Below, one piece after another: positions 18,991-30,073 of a stretch of DNA of 64,000 nucleotides. This stretch comes from CAWBVG01 sp963792175 (GTDB taxonomy: Bacteria > Acidobacteriota > Vicinamibacteria > Vicinamibacterales > CAVVIG01): contig CAWBVG010000048.1 in assembly GCA_963792175.1 (NCBI GenBank), forward strand, positions 1-64,000, given 5' to 3'. The notes under the pieces are model-generated. The model did no database searches. It was not told the DNA's origin and saw only the letters and a list, made by a program, of their open reading frames with translations. A program made the translations under genes and the position numbers. Numbering within the stretch: position 1 is the stretch's first letter; every line of letters begins with the position of its first letter.

Positions 18991-19896
18991 TTAGCGTCCT
19001 GCTGACGTCTTACAACCGCGAGCGCTACATCGCCGAGTCGATCGAGAGCGTGCTTGCGCAGACCTGCCGCGATTTCGAGCTGATCGTCACTGACGACTGC
19101 TCGAGCGATCGTGACCGTGGCGATCGCCAGCGACGTACGCGAAGCAGGCGATGCGCGTCCGCGTGTCGTCAATCCGACGAACCTCGGACAGTTTCCGAAC
19201 CGCCGCGTCGCCGCGAGCCTCGCGCGCGGCGGGTATCTCAAGTGACCACGACTCCGACGACGTGATGTATCGGCATTGCCTGGCGGTGATGGTCGAGGCG
19301 CTCGATGCCGAGCCGCGCGCCGGGTTCGCGTTGTCGGGCAGCCGCGACTGGCCTGGCGGCAAGTGTCCGATGCTGCTGACGCCTCGCCTGGCGTACGAGC
19401 GCGAGTTCCTGGGCTCCGGCCTGTTCCATCTCGGTCCGGCGAGCGCGATGTTTCGCGCGGATGTGTTCCGCGAGCTCGGTGGCTTTCCGATGGCAGGCGT
19501 CGCCTCCGACTATCTGTTCTGGCTCGAAGCCTGCGCCAAAGTCAACGTGCTGTTGGTGCCCGGGGACCTGTTCTACTACCGCGTGCATGCCGGCCAGGAA
19601 ATATCGAGTCCCACGAGCGCGTTGCGAGTACGCGCAGTCGGCCGGCGCGGCCTGGACAATGCTGAATTCGTCTCGATGCCCGCTCACCGCCGAAACAAGG
19701 GAGCAGGCGAAGCGGAATTTTGTCTACGGCCAGGCGCGCGGAGCGTTCCGCCATTTCAGAGCGCCGGCACTTCGCCGCGTCGGCCGCCATCGTCAGACAC
19801 TCGAGTATGAGCGTCATCGACTGGCTCCGCTACCTGCGTCCGCCGCGCCGGACCGCGTGGGCGGGAACGCCGCCGCTTCGCGAGGCGCAAGTATGA
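18987..19896 (+). CDS. Glycosyltransferase family 2 (frameshifted)
   Basis: GT-A fold transferase of about 300 residues. The N-terminus MISVLLTSYNRERYIAESIESVLAQTCRDFELIVTDDCSSD is classic GT2. After indels near 19115, 19180 and 19245 it continues with YHDSDDVMYRHCLAVMVEAL (D-x-D metal motif), FHLGPASAMFRADVFRELGGF and VASDYLFWLEACAKVNVLLVPGDLFYYRVH. The last third is broken near 19627 and 19765 and ends with a TGA overlapping the aminotransferase ATG at 19893. Adds one sugar of the repeat unit; acceptor unknown. Confidence 0.8.
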
Positions 19897-21096
19897 CGAC
19901 CACATCGGAACGTCTGGCGGTCGAGGGTGGACGCCCGACGCGCTTGGATCGGCTGCCGCTGCACAAGCCCTGGTTCGACCATCGCGAAGCGTCTGCCGTC
20001 AGCCGCGTGCTCGCGGGGACACACGTCGCCGGAGACGGCGCCTGCGGCAAGGAGCTGGAACGGCTCCTGCGCGATTCGACCGGCGCCCGCGGTGTGCTTG
20101 CGGTGAACTCCTGTACGGCGGCGCTCGAAATGGCGATGGAGGTCGCCGGAATCGGTCCGGGCGACGAGGTGATTCTTCCGAGCTTCACCTTCGTCTCGAC
20201 CGCGAATGCCGTGATCAAGGCGGGCGCCCGTCCGGTGTTCGCCGACATCGATCCGCGAACTTTCGGGTCTGGATCCCGCCGACGTGGCGCGACGGGTGAC
20301 GCCGCAGACCCGCGCGATTGTGCCGGTGCACTACGCCGGCATGGCCTGCGACCTGACAGCGCTCGATGCCGTCGCCACGCGCCATCGGCTGCTCATCATC
20401 GAAGACGCCGCGCACGGCGTGAACGCCGCCTATCGCGGCCGCGCGCTCGGCGCGTGGGGCGGGCTCGGCGCGCTGTCGTTCCACGAAACGAAGGACGTGG
20501 TGTGCGGCGAGGGCGGTGCGCTGCTGGTGCGCGACGACGAGACCTGGCTGCATGCCGCGGAGATCCTGCGCGAAAAAGGAACGGATCGGAGCGCGTTTCT
20601 TCGCGGCGAGCGCGACAGGTACACCTGGGTCGGCGTCGGCAGCAGCTACGTGCTGTCGGAGCTGCTCGCCGCCATCGCGGTCGAACAGTTCAAGAAGATC
20701 TCCGAGATCACGCGGCGCAAGACGACGCAGGCCGAGCGTCTGTTGTCGGCTCTCGCGCCTTATCGTGATGTCGTCCAGACGCCGTCGTTCCTGAGGGCTG
20801 TCGTCCCAACTGGCACGTGTTCGCCGTGCTCGTCGATCCGGCGCGTGCGCGATTGGGCGCTGCGGGCTCTGCGCGCAGAGGGCATCGGCGCGGCATTTCA
20901 CTATGTGCCGCTGCATTCGGCGCCATACGCGCAGGCGTGCGGCGACATGGCGTCGGTCGATCTGCCGGTGACCGATCGCGTGGCGGCCTCGCTGATTCGC
21001 CTGCCGATTTCGGCCGCATTCACCGACCGCGACTGCGACGACGTCGTGGCGGCCTGCGTCAAGGTGTTCGAGCGGATGGCGACGCTCGCGCTGTGA
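19893..21096 (+). CDS. dTDP-4-amino-4,6-dideoxy-sugar transaminase, WecE/DegT family (frameshifted)
   Basis: PLP-dependent sugar aminotransferase of about 400 residues. It starts MTTTSERLAVEGGRPTRLDR. Conserved pieces: PLHKPWFDHREASAVSRVL, VNSCTAALEMAMEVAGIGPGDEVILPSFTFVSTANAV, IIEDAAHGVNAAYRGRALG and SFHETKDVVCGEGGALLV, whose Lys forms the internal aldimine; SFHETK-x3-x-GEGGAL is the WecE/RffA form. Indels occur near 20265 (GGG for GG) and near 20800. It suggests an amino-6-deoxy hexose in the polymer. Its stop overlaps the GTG start of the next gene. Confidence 0.85.
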
Positions 21097-22422
21097 AGAT
21101 CGCCCACCTCCTCGGGTGGTATTTCCCGGACAGCGTCGGCGGCACCGAGGTGTACGTCGAAGGGCTGTGCCGGCGGCTGCGTGCCGCCGGGCACGATGTG
21201 CTGATCGCGGCGCCCGATGCTCACCACGCGTGCCGGAACGCTACCGGCACGACGACGTTCCGGTCTTTCGCTACGCGATTTCCGACACGCCGACGCGCGA
21301 CGAGGCCTATCACCGCGTGCCGGTGCGCGGGGCCGAACAAGCTGTATCGCTGGCTCGCGGACGAACGGCCGGACGTGCTGCACGTCCACAGCATCACCAC
21401 CGGTGTTGGCCTTCCGGAAATTCGCGAAGCGCATCGGCTTGGCATCCGCGTCATCCTCACGTGCCATCTGCCGGGCTTCGGCTACATGTGCCGGACCGGT
21501 GAGCTGATGCAATGGGGCCGCGTGCCGTGCGACGGCATCGTGATTCCGTCCAAGTGCGCGTCGTGCAACCTGACGCGGCTCGGGCATGGCGCAACCCGTC
21601 GCCCGCTTGGCCGGCGCCGTCCCGGTGCCGCTGAGTGCGGGCCTGCGTCAGCTGCCGGGACGAATCGGCACCACGCTCGGCATGAGCGCGTCGGTCCGAC
21701 GAGTACCAGGCAGATGGAGCGCGAGCTGTTCGACCTGGTCGATTGGTTCGTCGTCTTGAACGACACCGCGAGGGGCATGCTCGTGGCCAACGGCTCGCCG
21801 GCGGCGAAGCTGGTGCTGAACCGCCTGGGCCTGAGCCACGTCAAGGTCGACGCGAAAGCCGGCGCCCGACGTTGCGGCCGACCAGCGCCCGGTGCGCTTC
21901 GGGTACATCGGCCGGCTGCATCCGTCCAAGGGCCTGGTCGAGCTCGTCGACGCCGTCGCGGGCGATACCGCCCGACGTCGACTTCCGCCTCGACATCCGC
22001 GGGCCGCATGATCGACGAGGACAGCCGCGCGTTGCGCCGCGAGCTTGAAGAGCTGCTGGCTGGCGATGCGCGCGTGGCGATCGGCCCGGGAATCCCGGGA
22101 CCGAGGTGCCGGCGCTGCTCGCCGAGCTCGACGTGCTGCTGTGCCCGTCGATATGGTTCGAGAACGGCCCGACGATCGCGCTCGAAGCGGCCGCCGTCGG
22201 CACGCCGATCATCGCCAGCCGCGTCGGCAACCTCGCCGAAATCGTCGAGGACGGCGTCAACGGACAGCTGGTGACTCCGGCGACGTCGACGAATGGTCAC
22301 GCCGCGCTCACGCGCGCCGCGACCGAACCGGCGGCGACGATCGATCGGTGGCGCCGCGCCCTGCTGCAGCCGCGAACGATGGACCAGATCGCGACGATTA
22401 TCTGTCGCTCTACGCAGCGTAA
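21093..22422 (+). CDS. Glycosyltransferase family 4 with cysteine-rich insert (frameshifted)
   Basis: About 440 residues. The GTG start overlaps the aminotransferase stop. N-terminus: VKIAHLLGWYFPDSVGGTEV, then RPDVLHVHSITTG. An insert after LTCHLPGFGYMC contains four to five cysteines ending CASCNL, a pattern seen in a subset of GT4 enzymes and possibly metal-binding. The donor domain reads RFGYIGRLHPSKGLVELVDAV, ALLAELDVLLCPSIWFENGPTIALEAAAVGTPIIASRVGNLAEIV. Indels are near 21240, 21330, 21590, 21700, 21870, 22010, 22105 and 22285. Ends at TAA 22420-22422. Confidence 0.78.
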
Positions 22423-22431
22423 ACGGCGCCG

Positions 22432-23352
22432 ATGAGCATCAGCCATCCAACCCTGCGTGAGCGGGCGACCTATGGCTGGCGCGTCATGCGCCGCGCGGCG
22501 GGCGTCATGATGGCGCGACTGGGAGGGGCTCCGCCGCTCAATGGCATGCGACCGGCCGTGCCGTTCAACGCGATGTTCGATATCCGCACCGTTTCCCACT
22601 CGAGCCGAACGGACGGCGCTTGAGCGTTCGACCTGTATCTCTACGACGTCATGACGTCGCCGCGCCTGCGCGGCCAAATCGTGTTCGAGTACGGCACGCT
22701 GCTGCGCGCCATCGATCGCTGGACGGGTCTTCGTGTTCTCGACGTCGGCACCGGTCGCAGCACGTTCCCGGCGTGGATGAGCCGCGAGGGTGCCATGGTG
22801 ACGACGTTCGATCTGTCGAAGCCGGCGGAGAAGAGCTGGGGCGGATTCGAGGAGCGTGTGAACGGATTCGTCGGCCGCCGGGCGGTTCGCATGACCGCGG
22901 TCGCCGGCTCCATGCGCTCGCTGCCGTTTGCCGACGCGAGTTTCGATCTCGTGACGTCCCTGTCTGTCGTCGAGCACCTCGACACCAACCTGCCAGAGCG
23001 GACCTTCGTGCCGTACGAAGAACAGCAGCGGCGTCTGGGCGAAGTTCTCGACGAGATGATCCGCGTGACCAAGCCGGGAGGCCGCGTCTACGTCACGTCC
23101 GAGTGCTGCGATTACAATCGCGCCACGTCGGACAACTGGCGTAGTGCCTATTACTACGAAGACGGGCCGGCGCTGTCCGCCGCCTGGCCGGTGTCCGATG
23201 TCCCGCGGCTTTTCTATCAACTGCGTGGTGGAGCGCGGCTGCGCGCTCGTCGGCGATCTGCCGTTCGACCGGCTGACATCGCGGACGAGCGACGATGGAC
23301 CTGCCGCGGCCCGTACTTCAGCGGGTTCTCGATGCTCGCGCGCAAGCAATAA
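22432..23352 (+). CDS. SAM-dependent methyltransferase (frameshifted near both ends)
   Basis: About 305 residues. The N-terminus (MSISHPTLRERATYGWRVMR) runs to a TGA at 22621-22623 that is produced by an indel; the protein then continues FDLYLYDVMTSPRLRGQ. SAM-binding motif I is VLDVGTGRSTFPAWM, and later motifs are GSMRSLPFADASFDLVTSLSVVEHL and MIRVTKPGGRVYVTSECC, all typical of Methyltransf_11. A second break near 23220 precedes the final YFSGFSMLARKQ. The substrate is presumably a sugar of the exopolysaccharide. Confidence 0.75.
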
Positions 23353-23357
23353 ATCGG

Positions 23358-24136
23358 ATGGCAACGACGACCGACGACGTCCGGCTTCGCGAATTCTGGA
23401 ACACCGTTACGCGCATTCACGCTCTCCGAATCCGGTTGGCTCGGCGCGGGCGAGCGGCTCAACAACCGCATCTACGCATGCAAGCAGCAGGCGCTCCGAC
23501 GCGCGCTGGACGTCGCTCGGGCTGACACGCGACACGCCCTGGTCGGTGCTGGATGCCGGCTGCGGCCAGGGACACTTCGCGCGTTTCTACGCCAGGAGTA
23601 CCCGCGACGCCCTACGTGGGCGTCGACATTTCCGAGCGGGCGGTCGCGCACTTGCAGCCGGCGATTCCGGCCGCCGAGTTTCACCTCGCGGACCTCTGCG
23701 ACCTGGGACGATCCGAAAGGCCGCACGTTCGATCTCGTCCAGAGCCTCGAGGTCCTGCATTTGATCCTCGATGACGACGTGGTCGTGCACGGGCGTTGAC
23801 CAACCTGAAACGTCACCTCGCACCTGCGGCTCGATGCTCGTCACCGCGGCGATGCCCGACGAGACGATTCAGCCGAGCGACTATCTCCGGCATCGAAGCC
23901 GGTCCTTCTGGGAACCGCCCTGCGAGGCTCGGTCTGCGCATTGTGGCCGAGCGGCCGATGTACTACTGGCTGCCGGACGGCGGCCCGCGCAACCGATACC
24001 TGCGTTACGCGCTGACACGGCTCGGGCCAGACGCGTTATATGCGGTTGATCGTGCCGCGTTTGCCTCGGTCTCCCGCTGCCCGGGTCGGCCGGCATCGAC
24101 TGCCGCACGCGGCTGCTGACGATTCAGCGGGCCTGA
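23358..24136 (+). CDS. SAM-dependent methyltransferase (frameshifted)
   Basis: About 260 residues. It opens MATTTDDVRLREFWN and, after a break near 23405, reads RYAHFTLSESGWLGAGERLN. Motif I is SVLDAGCGQGHFARFYA, followed by PYVGVDISERAVAHLQPAIP, FHLADLCTW and FDLVQSLEVLHLILDDD, the order expected for Methyltransf_25/12. The end reads RYLRYALTRLGPDAL and TRLLTIQRA, stop 24134-24136. At least six indels are needed. Lies 5 bases after the previous methyltransferase, so both probably modify the same polymer. Confidence 0.7.
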
Positions 24137-24138
24137 GC

Positions 24139-25302
24139 GTGCGCATCGGCATCATCGGATTCGGCGGCGCCGGACAGGCGCACTACTTCTACTTTTCGTG
24201 CGTCGCCGGCTGCCGCGTGACCAAGATTTTCGATCCGAAGCCCGCGGCGGCCGAGCGCGCCGCCGCGCGCGCCGCCGCCGCGACGTTCTGCAGCGACGAA
24301 GACCGCTTCTGGCCCGACCTCGACGCCGTCGTCGTCTGCACGCCCGATGCGACGCACGCTGCGTACATGGTCGAAGGCGCTCGAGCGCGGACTGCACGTG
24401 CTGGTCGAGAAGCCGCTGACCGATTCGGTCGAGGGGCTGTGCGCGATCCGGCGCGCGGCGGCGGCGGCGCCGGCGCAGGTCGTCGCCGTCGTGCACCAGA
24501 TGCGTTTCGTGCCGCTGCACCAGCGGATCAAGGCGCTCGCCGACGGCCGGATGCGCTCGGCGCGCTGTCGTATCTCGAGGGCTACTACGTCCACGATCTG
24601 ACGACGCGCGCGTTCCAGAACGATCGCTGGCGCGACACGGACAACGCGACGCCGCTCGTGTACTCGGGGTGCCACTTCGTCGACCTGCTGCGCTGGTTCG
24701 CCGGGGAAGAGATCGTCGAGGTGTTTGCGGCCGCCGAACCACGTCGCGTTTCCTGACTATCCCGAGTCCGATCTCAACGTCGTGACGCTGCGGTTCGCGT
24801 CCGGCGCGATCGGCAAGGTGGTCGTCGCGTTCGGCGAGGCGGGCCCGCAGGACCACACGCGTCCGCGTCGCCGGTCGGCCGCGACCGTTCGCGACAACCT
24901 GCTGTACCGGCGCGACGGCCGGCTCGGCGAAGTGCTGCACCGGCCGATGGTGTTTCAGCCGCCGCTGCTGCGCGGGGCCTGGCAAGACGGGCGGCCAGAG
25001 CCGGTACCGCCAGTTGCGCACGAACCTGCCGCCCTACGTGTTCGCGCGGACGGTCGAAGCGCTGCGCGTGCTGGCCCGGCGGCCCAACGCCGAGTACGGC
25101 GCAGCGGAGTACCCGGTGCGTCTCTACGAGCACTCGCTCGCCTGCGTCGAGGCGATCACGGACTTCGTGTCGGCGCATTCGCGATCGCCGCCGCCGCTGT
25201 GTTCGATTGACGAGGCCGGACGGACCGTGCTGGCCTGTCTGGCCGGCGTCGAATCGTACCGGACGAATCGTCCCGTCGCCGTCGCCGGAGCTCGGGTCCT
25301 GA
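24139..25302 (+). CDS. Gfo/Idh/MocA family NAD(P)-dependent oxidoreductase (frameshifted)
   Basis: Sugar oxidoreductase of about 385 residues, GTG start at 24139. N-terminal nucleotide-binding VRIGIIGFGGAGQAHYFYF, then FWPDLDAVVVCTPDATHAAY, and after a break near 24377 ERGLHVLVEKPLTDSVEGL, which carries the family's EKP motif. The C-terminal substrate domain contains YVHDLTTRAFQNDRWRDTDNATPLVYSGCHFVDLLRWF (active-site H-x3-D region). Further indels are near 24555, 24740, 24860, 25005 and 25180. Probably oxidises or reduces a nucleotide-sugar intermediate, for example ahead of transamination. Confidence 0.75.
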
Positions 25303-25303
25303 C

Positions 25304-26455
25304 ATGCCCCGCGTGCTCCATGCCGTCGATCAGTTTCTGCCGCGGAGCGAGACGTTCGTCTACACCGTGGTGACCGCGCACCGGCGGTTCGAGGCGTCGG
25401 TGATCTGCAACGCGCGCGCGAACGCGGACGAGTTTCCGTTTCCGCGCGTCCACGAGCACCCGAGGCCGCGATCGCGGCGGACCGCGGCGTGGTGGCTCGA
25501 CCGCGTCGATCGGGCGCGCCACCGGCCGATCGCCGTGGCGGCGCGGCGTCGAGACGATCATCGACCGGCTCGAGCCGGCGGTCGTGCACGCGCACTTCGG
25601 GCCGAACGGTTGCGCGATGGTGTCCGTCACGAAGGCGCTCGGGCGTGCCGCTCGTCACGAGCCTCTACGGTGTCGACGCCGCGGTCCTGCCGTACCTGCC
25701 GCAGTGGCGGGACCAATACGCGCGGCTGTTCCGCGACGGCGATCTGTTCCTGGCCGAAGGGCCGGAGATGCGCAAGAAGGTCATCGCCGCCGGCGCGCCC
25801 GCGGATCGCACAATCATTCACCCGATCGCCCTCGACTCTCGAAAGTACCCGCGCGTGGATCGCCGGCCGACGCCTCGACGGTTCTGTTCGCCGGCCGCTT
25901 CGTCGAAAAGAAAGGGCTGCTCGACGCGATCGCCGCATTCGGCCGCGCGCACGCGCGCGTCTGCCGGCGCCGCGTCTTGATCATCGTCGGCGGCGGACCG
26001 GACGAGGCCGCGGCGCGCGCGCTGGTCGACACGCTCGGCCTTGACGCAGACGTCGAGTTCGTCGGTATGCGAGCCGCACGCCGACGTGATCCGGCGGCTG
26101 CGCCGCGGCCACGGTGCTGATCCATCCCAGCGTCACTGCCACGGACGGCGATTCGGAAGGCGGCGCGCCGACCATCCTGCTCGAAGCGCAGGCGATCGGG
26201 ACGCCGGTTGTCACGACGCGGCACGCCGACATTCCGCACGTCGTGCCGGAAGGCGCCGGCGTGTACCTGTGCGCCGAACACGACGTCGACGCGCTCGGCG
26301 AAGCGCTGGTCGCTGCGCTGATGCGCAGGAGGCGTCGAGCGCGCGCACGTCGACGCAGCATCACGACGTGAGACGGGCGATCGACCGTCTCGAAGACACG
26401 TACCTGCTCGGCGACCGAACGGCCGCCGCTGGCGGCGACGGTCGAGCGCGCGTGA
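25304..26455 (+). CDS. Glycosyltransferase family 4 (frameshifted)
   Basis: About 380 residues. N-terminus MPRVLHAVDQFLPRSETFVYTVV is typical for GT4 transferases of exopolysaccharide loci. Then RLEPAVVHAHFGPNGCAMV, PLVTSLYGVDAAVLPYLPQWR and the donor domain VLFAGRFVEKKGLLDAIAAF, DVEFVGMRPHADVIRRL, ATVLIHPSVTATDGDSEGGAPTILLEAQAIGTPVVTTRHADIPHVV (E-x7-E). Broken by indels near 25545, 25645, 25835, 25880, 25970, 26070, 26105 and 26325. The stop is immediately followed by the GTG of the next gene. Confidence 0.75.
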
Positions 26456-27705
26456 GTGCGCCGCGCGCGCATCACGGTCGTCACCTCGGGACATCTCGTC
26501 GACGTGTCCTCGAATGTTGAAGAGCGCCGATGCGCTCGCCGGCGGCCGGCTACGACGTCCGCATGATCGCCACCCGCCACGAGCCGTGGGCCACGGCCAC
26601 CGATCGGGACGTGCGATCGCGGCGGTCGTTTCCCGTCGAGGTGATCAACTACCGGCGCGATGAAGATCCGCTCGACGTACTACCGGTCCGGCGCACGCTA
26701 TCGCGACCGCGCGCGCGGCGGCTGCCGTCGTCGGCGTCGAGCGGGCGCCGCTGACGGTCGTCGCCCGCGCGTTCGGACGCGTCCATGCCGAGCTGGTCCA
26801 GGCCATCAGTGCCGAAGCGTCGGATCTGATCTACGGCGGCACTACCGGCGCGCTGGCGGCGATTGCCGAAGCGGCGCGCCGGCGCGCGACCGTGTTCGGA
26901 CTGGATCTCGAAGATCTCCACAGCGCTGAGACCAGCGGACCCGATGCGGCGCTCGCCGATGCGCTCGCCACCCGCGTGGAGCAGGCGGTCCTGAGCCAGG
27001 CCACGTTCATCACGACGTCGAGCGAGGCGATCGGCAGCCGCGTACCGCGACCATTACGGCGTCTCGCCGGTTGTGATCCACAACACCTTTCCGCTTCCGA
27101 CCCGCGAGCCGGACTTCGCGCGTGTCGATCCGGACACCCTGAAGCTGTATTGGTTCAGCCAGACGATCGGTCCCGGCCGTGGCCTCGAGGACGCCGTCGC
27201 CGCGGCGGGACGCGCCAGTGTTCCGATCGAATTCACGCTGCGCGGGCGCGCGCAGGACGGATATCTGGAGGGGCTTCGGCAGCTGGCAACGACACATGCG
27301 CCGTTGCTGACGATCGTCCACCAGCCGCCCGCCGCGCCAGACACGATGGTCGAGCTCGCGCGCGGCTACGACGTCGGCCTCGCGCTCGAACAGATGGACC
27401 CGCTAAACCGGCAGCTTTGTCTTACGAACAAGGCGTTCACCTACATCCTGGCTGGGGTGGCCGTCGCCGTCACGGACACGCCCGGGCAGCACGCACTGGG
27501 CATTGACCTGGGAGGCGCGGCGGCGCTGGTCCCACCTGGGGACATCGATGCGCTGGCCACGGCGTTCGGCCGCTGGGCGGCGAATCCGGCCGCGCTCGAT
27601 TCGGCGAAGCGGACCGCCTGGAGCGCTGCGGTCCGGCGGTGGCATTGGGAGCACCCGCTGGAGAGAGGCGTGCTGCTGGACCTCGTGCGCCGTTCGCTGT
27701 CCTGA
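26456..27705 (+). CDS. Glycosyltransferase, GT-B type (frameshifted in N-terminal half)
   Basis: About 415 residues. N-terminal RARITVVTSGHLSTCPRMLK is recovered by joining frames. The acceptor domain includes ASDLIYGGTTGALAAIAEAARRRATVFGLDLEDLHS. From 27073 the frame is clean: HNTFPLPTREPDFARVDPDTLKLYWFSQTIGPGRGLEDAV, then LRGRAQDGYLEGLRQLATTH and the donor-binding CLTNKAFTYILAGVAVAVTDTPGQHAL. The E-x7-E segment is less clear than in its neighbours. The substrate cannot be assigned. Confidence 0.65.
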
Positions 27706-27707
27706 TT

Positions 27708-28760
27708 GTGCGCATCTTCATGACCGTCGATCCCTACATCCCCGTGCCGCCGGTGGGCTACGGCGGGATCGAGCGTGTCGTCGACATGCTCGTCCGCGCA
27801 TTCGATCAACCGCGGGCATGACCTGACGCTGCTGGCGCACCCGGACAGCCGCACGCCGGCGCGTCTGATTCCTTACGGGACGCCGCCCCACGTCGGCGTT
27901 GTTCCGCGCGCGACCGAACTTGCGCACGCAGCCGCGGCGATCTGGCGGCACCGGCGTGCTGACGTCATCCATAGCTTCGGGCGACTGGCGGCGCTGCTGC
28001 CGGTGCTGCCGCTGCGCGACGTGATCAAAGTGCAGAGCTACCAGCGCGACGCGATCCCATGGCCGAGTGTCGCCCGGGCGACGGCGCTGGCCGGACCGTC
28101 GCTCGCGTTCACCGGGCTGTCGACCGGCATGTATGGCAGCAAGCCGGCTGACGGCGTTGGCAGATGGACCACCGTTCCGAACGGCGTCGACGACGTCGCG
28201 ATACACCTTTCAGCCCTCAGTGCCGCCCGACGCGCCACTCGTGTTCCTTGGCCGCATCGAGCCGATCAAGGGTGCGCACCACGCCATCGCGATCGCAAAA
28301 GGCGCCCGGCGGCCGGCTGATCATCGCCGGCAATCGCCCACCTGGCGCGCAGCACGCCCGCTACTTCGAGCAGAGGATCGCGCCGCACATCGACGGCACC
28401 AAGGTCACCTACGTCGGTGAAGTAGACGATCGGCAGAAAGATGCGTGGCTCGGCCGGTCGGCGGCGCTGCTGATGCCCATCGAGTGGGAGGAGCCGTTCG
28501 GCATCGTCATGACCGAAGCGCTGGCGTGCGGCACGCCCGTGATCGCATTCAAGCGCGGCAGCGTACCCGACGTCATTCGCGACGGCCTGAACGGCTTTTC
28601 GTGCGAGTCGGTGACAGAGGCCATCGAGGCCGTGCGACGGATTCCGGAGATTGACCGCGCGATCGTGCGCGCCGACTGTGAGGCTCGCTACGACGTTCAG
28701 GAACTCGTCAGGCAGTACGAGAGGGTCTATGACGAGACACGAAAGGCCGCCGGTCGATGA
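27708..28760 (+). CDS. Glycosyltransferase family 4 (two or three frameshifts)
   Basis: About 350 residues. GTG start at 27708 (VRIFMTVDPYIPVPPVGYGG) or ATG at 27720. The start pattern PPVGYGGIERVVDML is typical of this GT4 group. Breaks near 27808, 28200 and 28310 are followed by LVFLGRIEPIKGAHHAIAIA and a clean C-terminal domain: IDGTKVTYVGEVDDRQKDAWLGRSAALLMPIEWEEPFGIVMTEALACGTPVIAFKRGSVPDVI (E-x7-E intact). The ATGA overlap with the next gene is kept. Confidence 0.8.
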
Positions 28761-30073
28761 TGGTGAGGCAGCGGCGCGTGCTGATGGTGAGCCCGCACTT
28801 TCCCCCGGATTCGAGTGCGGCGTCGCACCGTGTGCGACTGCTGGCGCCGCACCTGGCAGAAGCCGGTTGGGCGCCGACCATCGTGACGCTCCAACCCTCC
28901 GCTTACGAGGGCCGTCTGGATCCCGATCTTGAAGCGCTCGTGCCCGCGTCAATGCCGATCGTTCGCGCCTCGGCATGGCCGGTCGCCACGACGCGGCTCG
29001 TCGGGCTCGGCGACATCGGCTTGCGCGCGTTCACCGGCCTTCGCCGCGCCTGTCGCGCCCTGCTGTCCCGCGAGCGCTTCGACGCGCTGTTCATTACCGT
29101 TTATCCCGTGTATCCGGCGCTCCTCGGTCCGCGCTTGAAGGCCGAATTCCACGTGCCGTTCGTGCTCGACTATCAGGATCCGTGGGTCGGCGCCTGGGGG
29201 CAGTCGGTTGGCGGCGGTCCTGGTGGCGCACCTGACTGGAAGAGCCGCGCGTCGCGCCGGCTCGGCGAATGGCTCGAGCCGCGCGCCGTCGCGATGGCCG
29301 ATGCGCTCGTAGCGGTTTCCCAAGGGACGCTCGACGGCATCGTCGCTCGTACGCCGGCCGCCGGCCGTGTTCCACACAGCGTGATTCCGCTCGGATTCGA
29401 GCCGGCCGATTTCGAATCGTTTCGACGCCATCCGCGCAGCCTGTCGCATTTCGACACGACTGACGGGCTGGTGCACTTGTGCTACGTGGGAACACTGCTG
29501 CCGGCAGGGCGCGACACGCTCGCGCTTCTTCTGCAGGGGCTGGCGTGTGCCCGCCGAGAGGACCCGGCCGCGTCGCGGCTCCGGCTTCATTTCTTCGGCA
29601 CGAGCAATCAGTCGAAATCGAATACCTACCGTGTGCTGCCGCTCGCGCGGGAGCATGGAGTCGCTGACGTGGTCACCGAAGTTCCCGGGCGCCTCGATTA
29701 CCTGGACGCGCTGTCCGTTCTCACGTGCGCTTCCGGGATCCTGCTGCTCGGCAGCAGCGAGCCGCACTATACAGCGAGCAAGCTGTACCCGGCGCTGCTG
29801 GCTCATCGCCCGCTGTTCGCGCTGTTCCACGAGGCTAGCAGCGTCGTGCCGATCCTGCGGGCGGCAGCGTCTGAGCCGACGGTGCGCGTGTTGACCTACG
29901 GCGGCACGGCTGGTTCCGCGGCCGGTGTGCCCGACGTCGCCTGCCACCTTCGCGCGCTGGCGGCGAAATGCGCATACGACAGCAAGGACGTCTCACTCGA
30001 TCGCGTCGCTGATGTTTCGGCGCGGCATCTGGCCCGGCAGCTCGCGGCCGTCTTCGATCGAGTGGCCGCATGA
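28757..30073 (+). CDS. Glycosyltransferase family 4
   Basis: Intact 438-residue protein, the first clean frame after a heavily interrupted stretch. It starts MMVRQRRVLMVSPHFPPDSSAASHR, a start typical of WbuB-like transferases, then FDALFITVYPVYPALLGPRLKAEFHVPFVLDYQDPW. The C-terminal GT-B domain is recognisable by position (VHLCYVGTLLPAGRDTLALL, LRLHFFGTSNQSKSN) but has no strong E-x7-E element: the region reads SGILLLGSSEPHYTASKLYPALLA, as in GT4 members that use the shortened EPH...SK form. Coupled by ATGA to the next gene. Confidence 0.78.
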   Translation: MMVRQRRVLMVSPHFPPDSSAASHRVRLLAPHLAEAGWAPTIVTLQPSAYEGRLDPDLEALVPASMPIVRASAWPVATTRLVGLGDIGLRAFTGLRRACRALLSRERFDALFITVYPVYPALLGPRLKAEFHVPFVLDYQDPWVGAWGQSVGGGPGGAPDWKSRASRRLGEWLEPRAVAMADALVAVSQGTLDGIVARTPAAGRVPHSVIPLGFEPADFESFRRHPRSLSHFDTTDGLVHLCYVGTLLPAGRDTLALLLQGLACARREDPAASRLRLHFFGTSNQSKSNTYRVLPLAREHGVADVVTEVPGRLDYLDALSVLTCASGILLLGSSEPHYTASKLYPALLAHRPLFALFHEASSVVPILRAAASEPTVRVLTYGGTAGSAAGVPDVACHLRALAAKCAYDSKDVSLDRVADVSARHLARQLAAVFDRVAA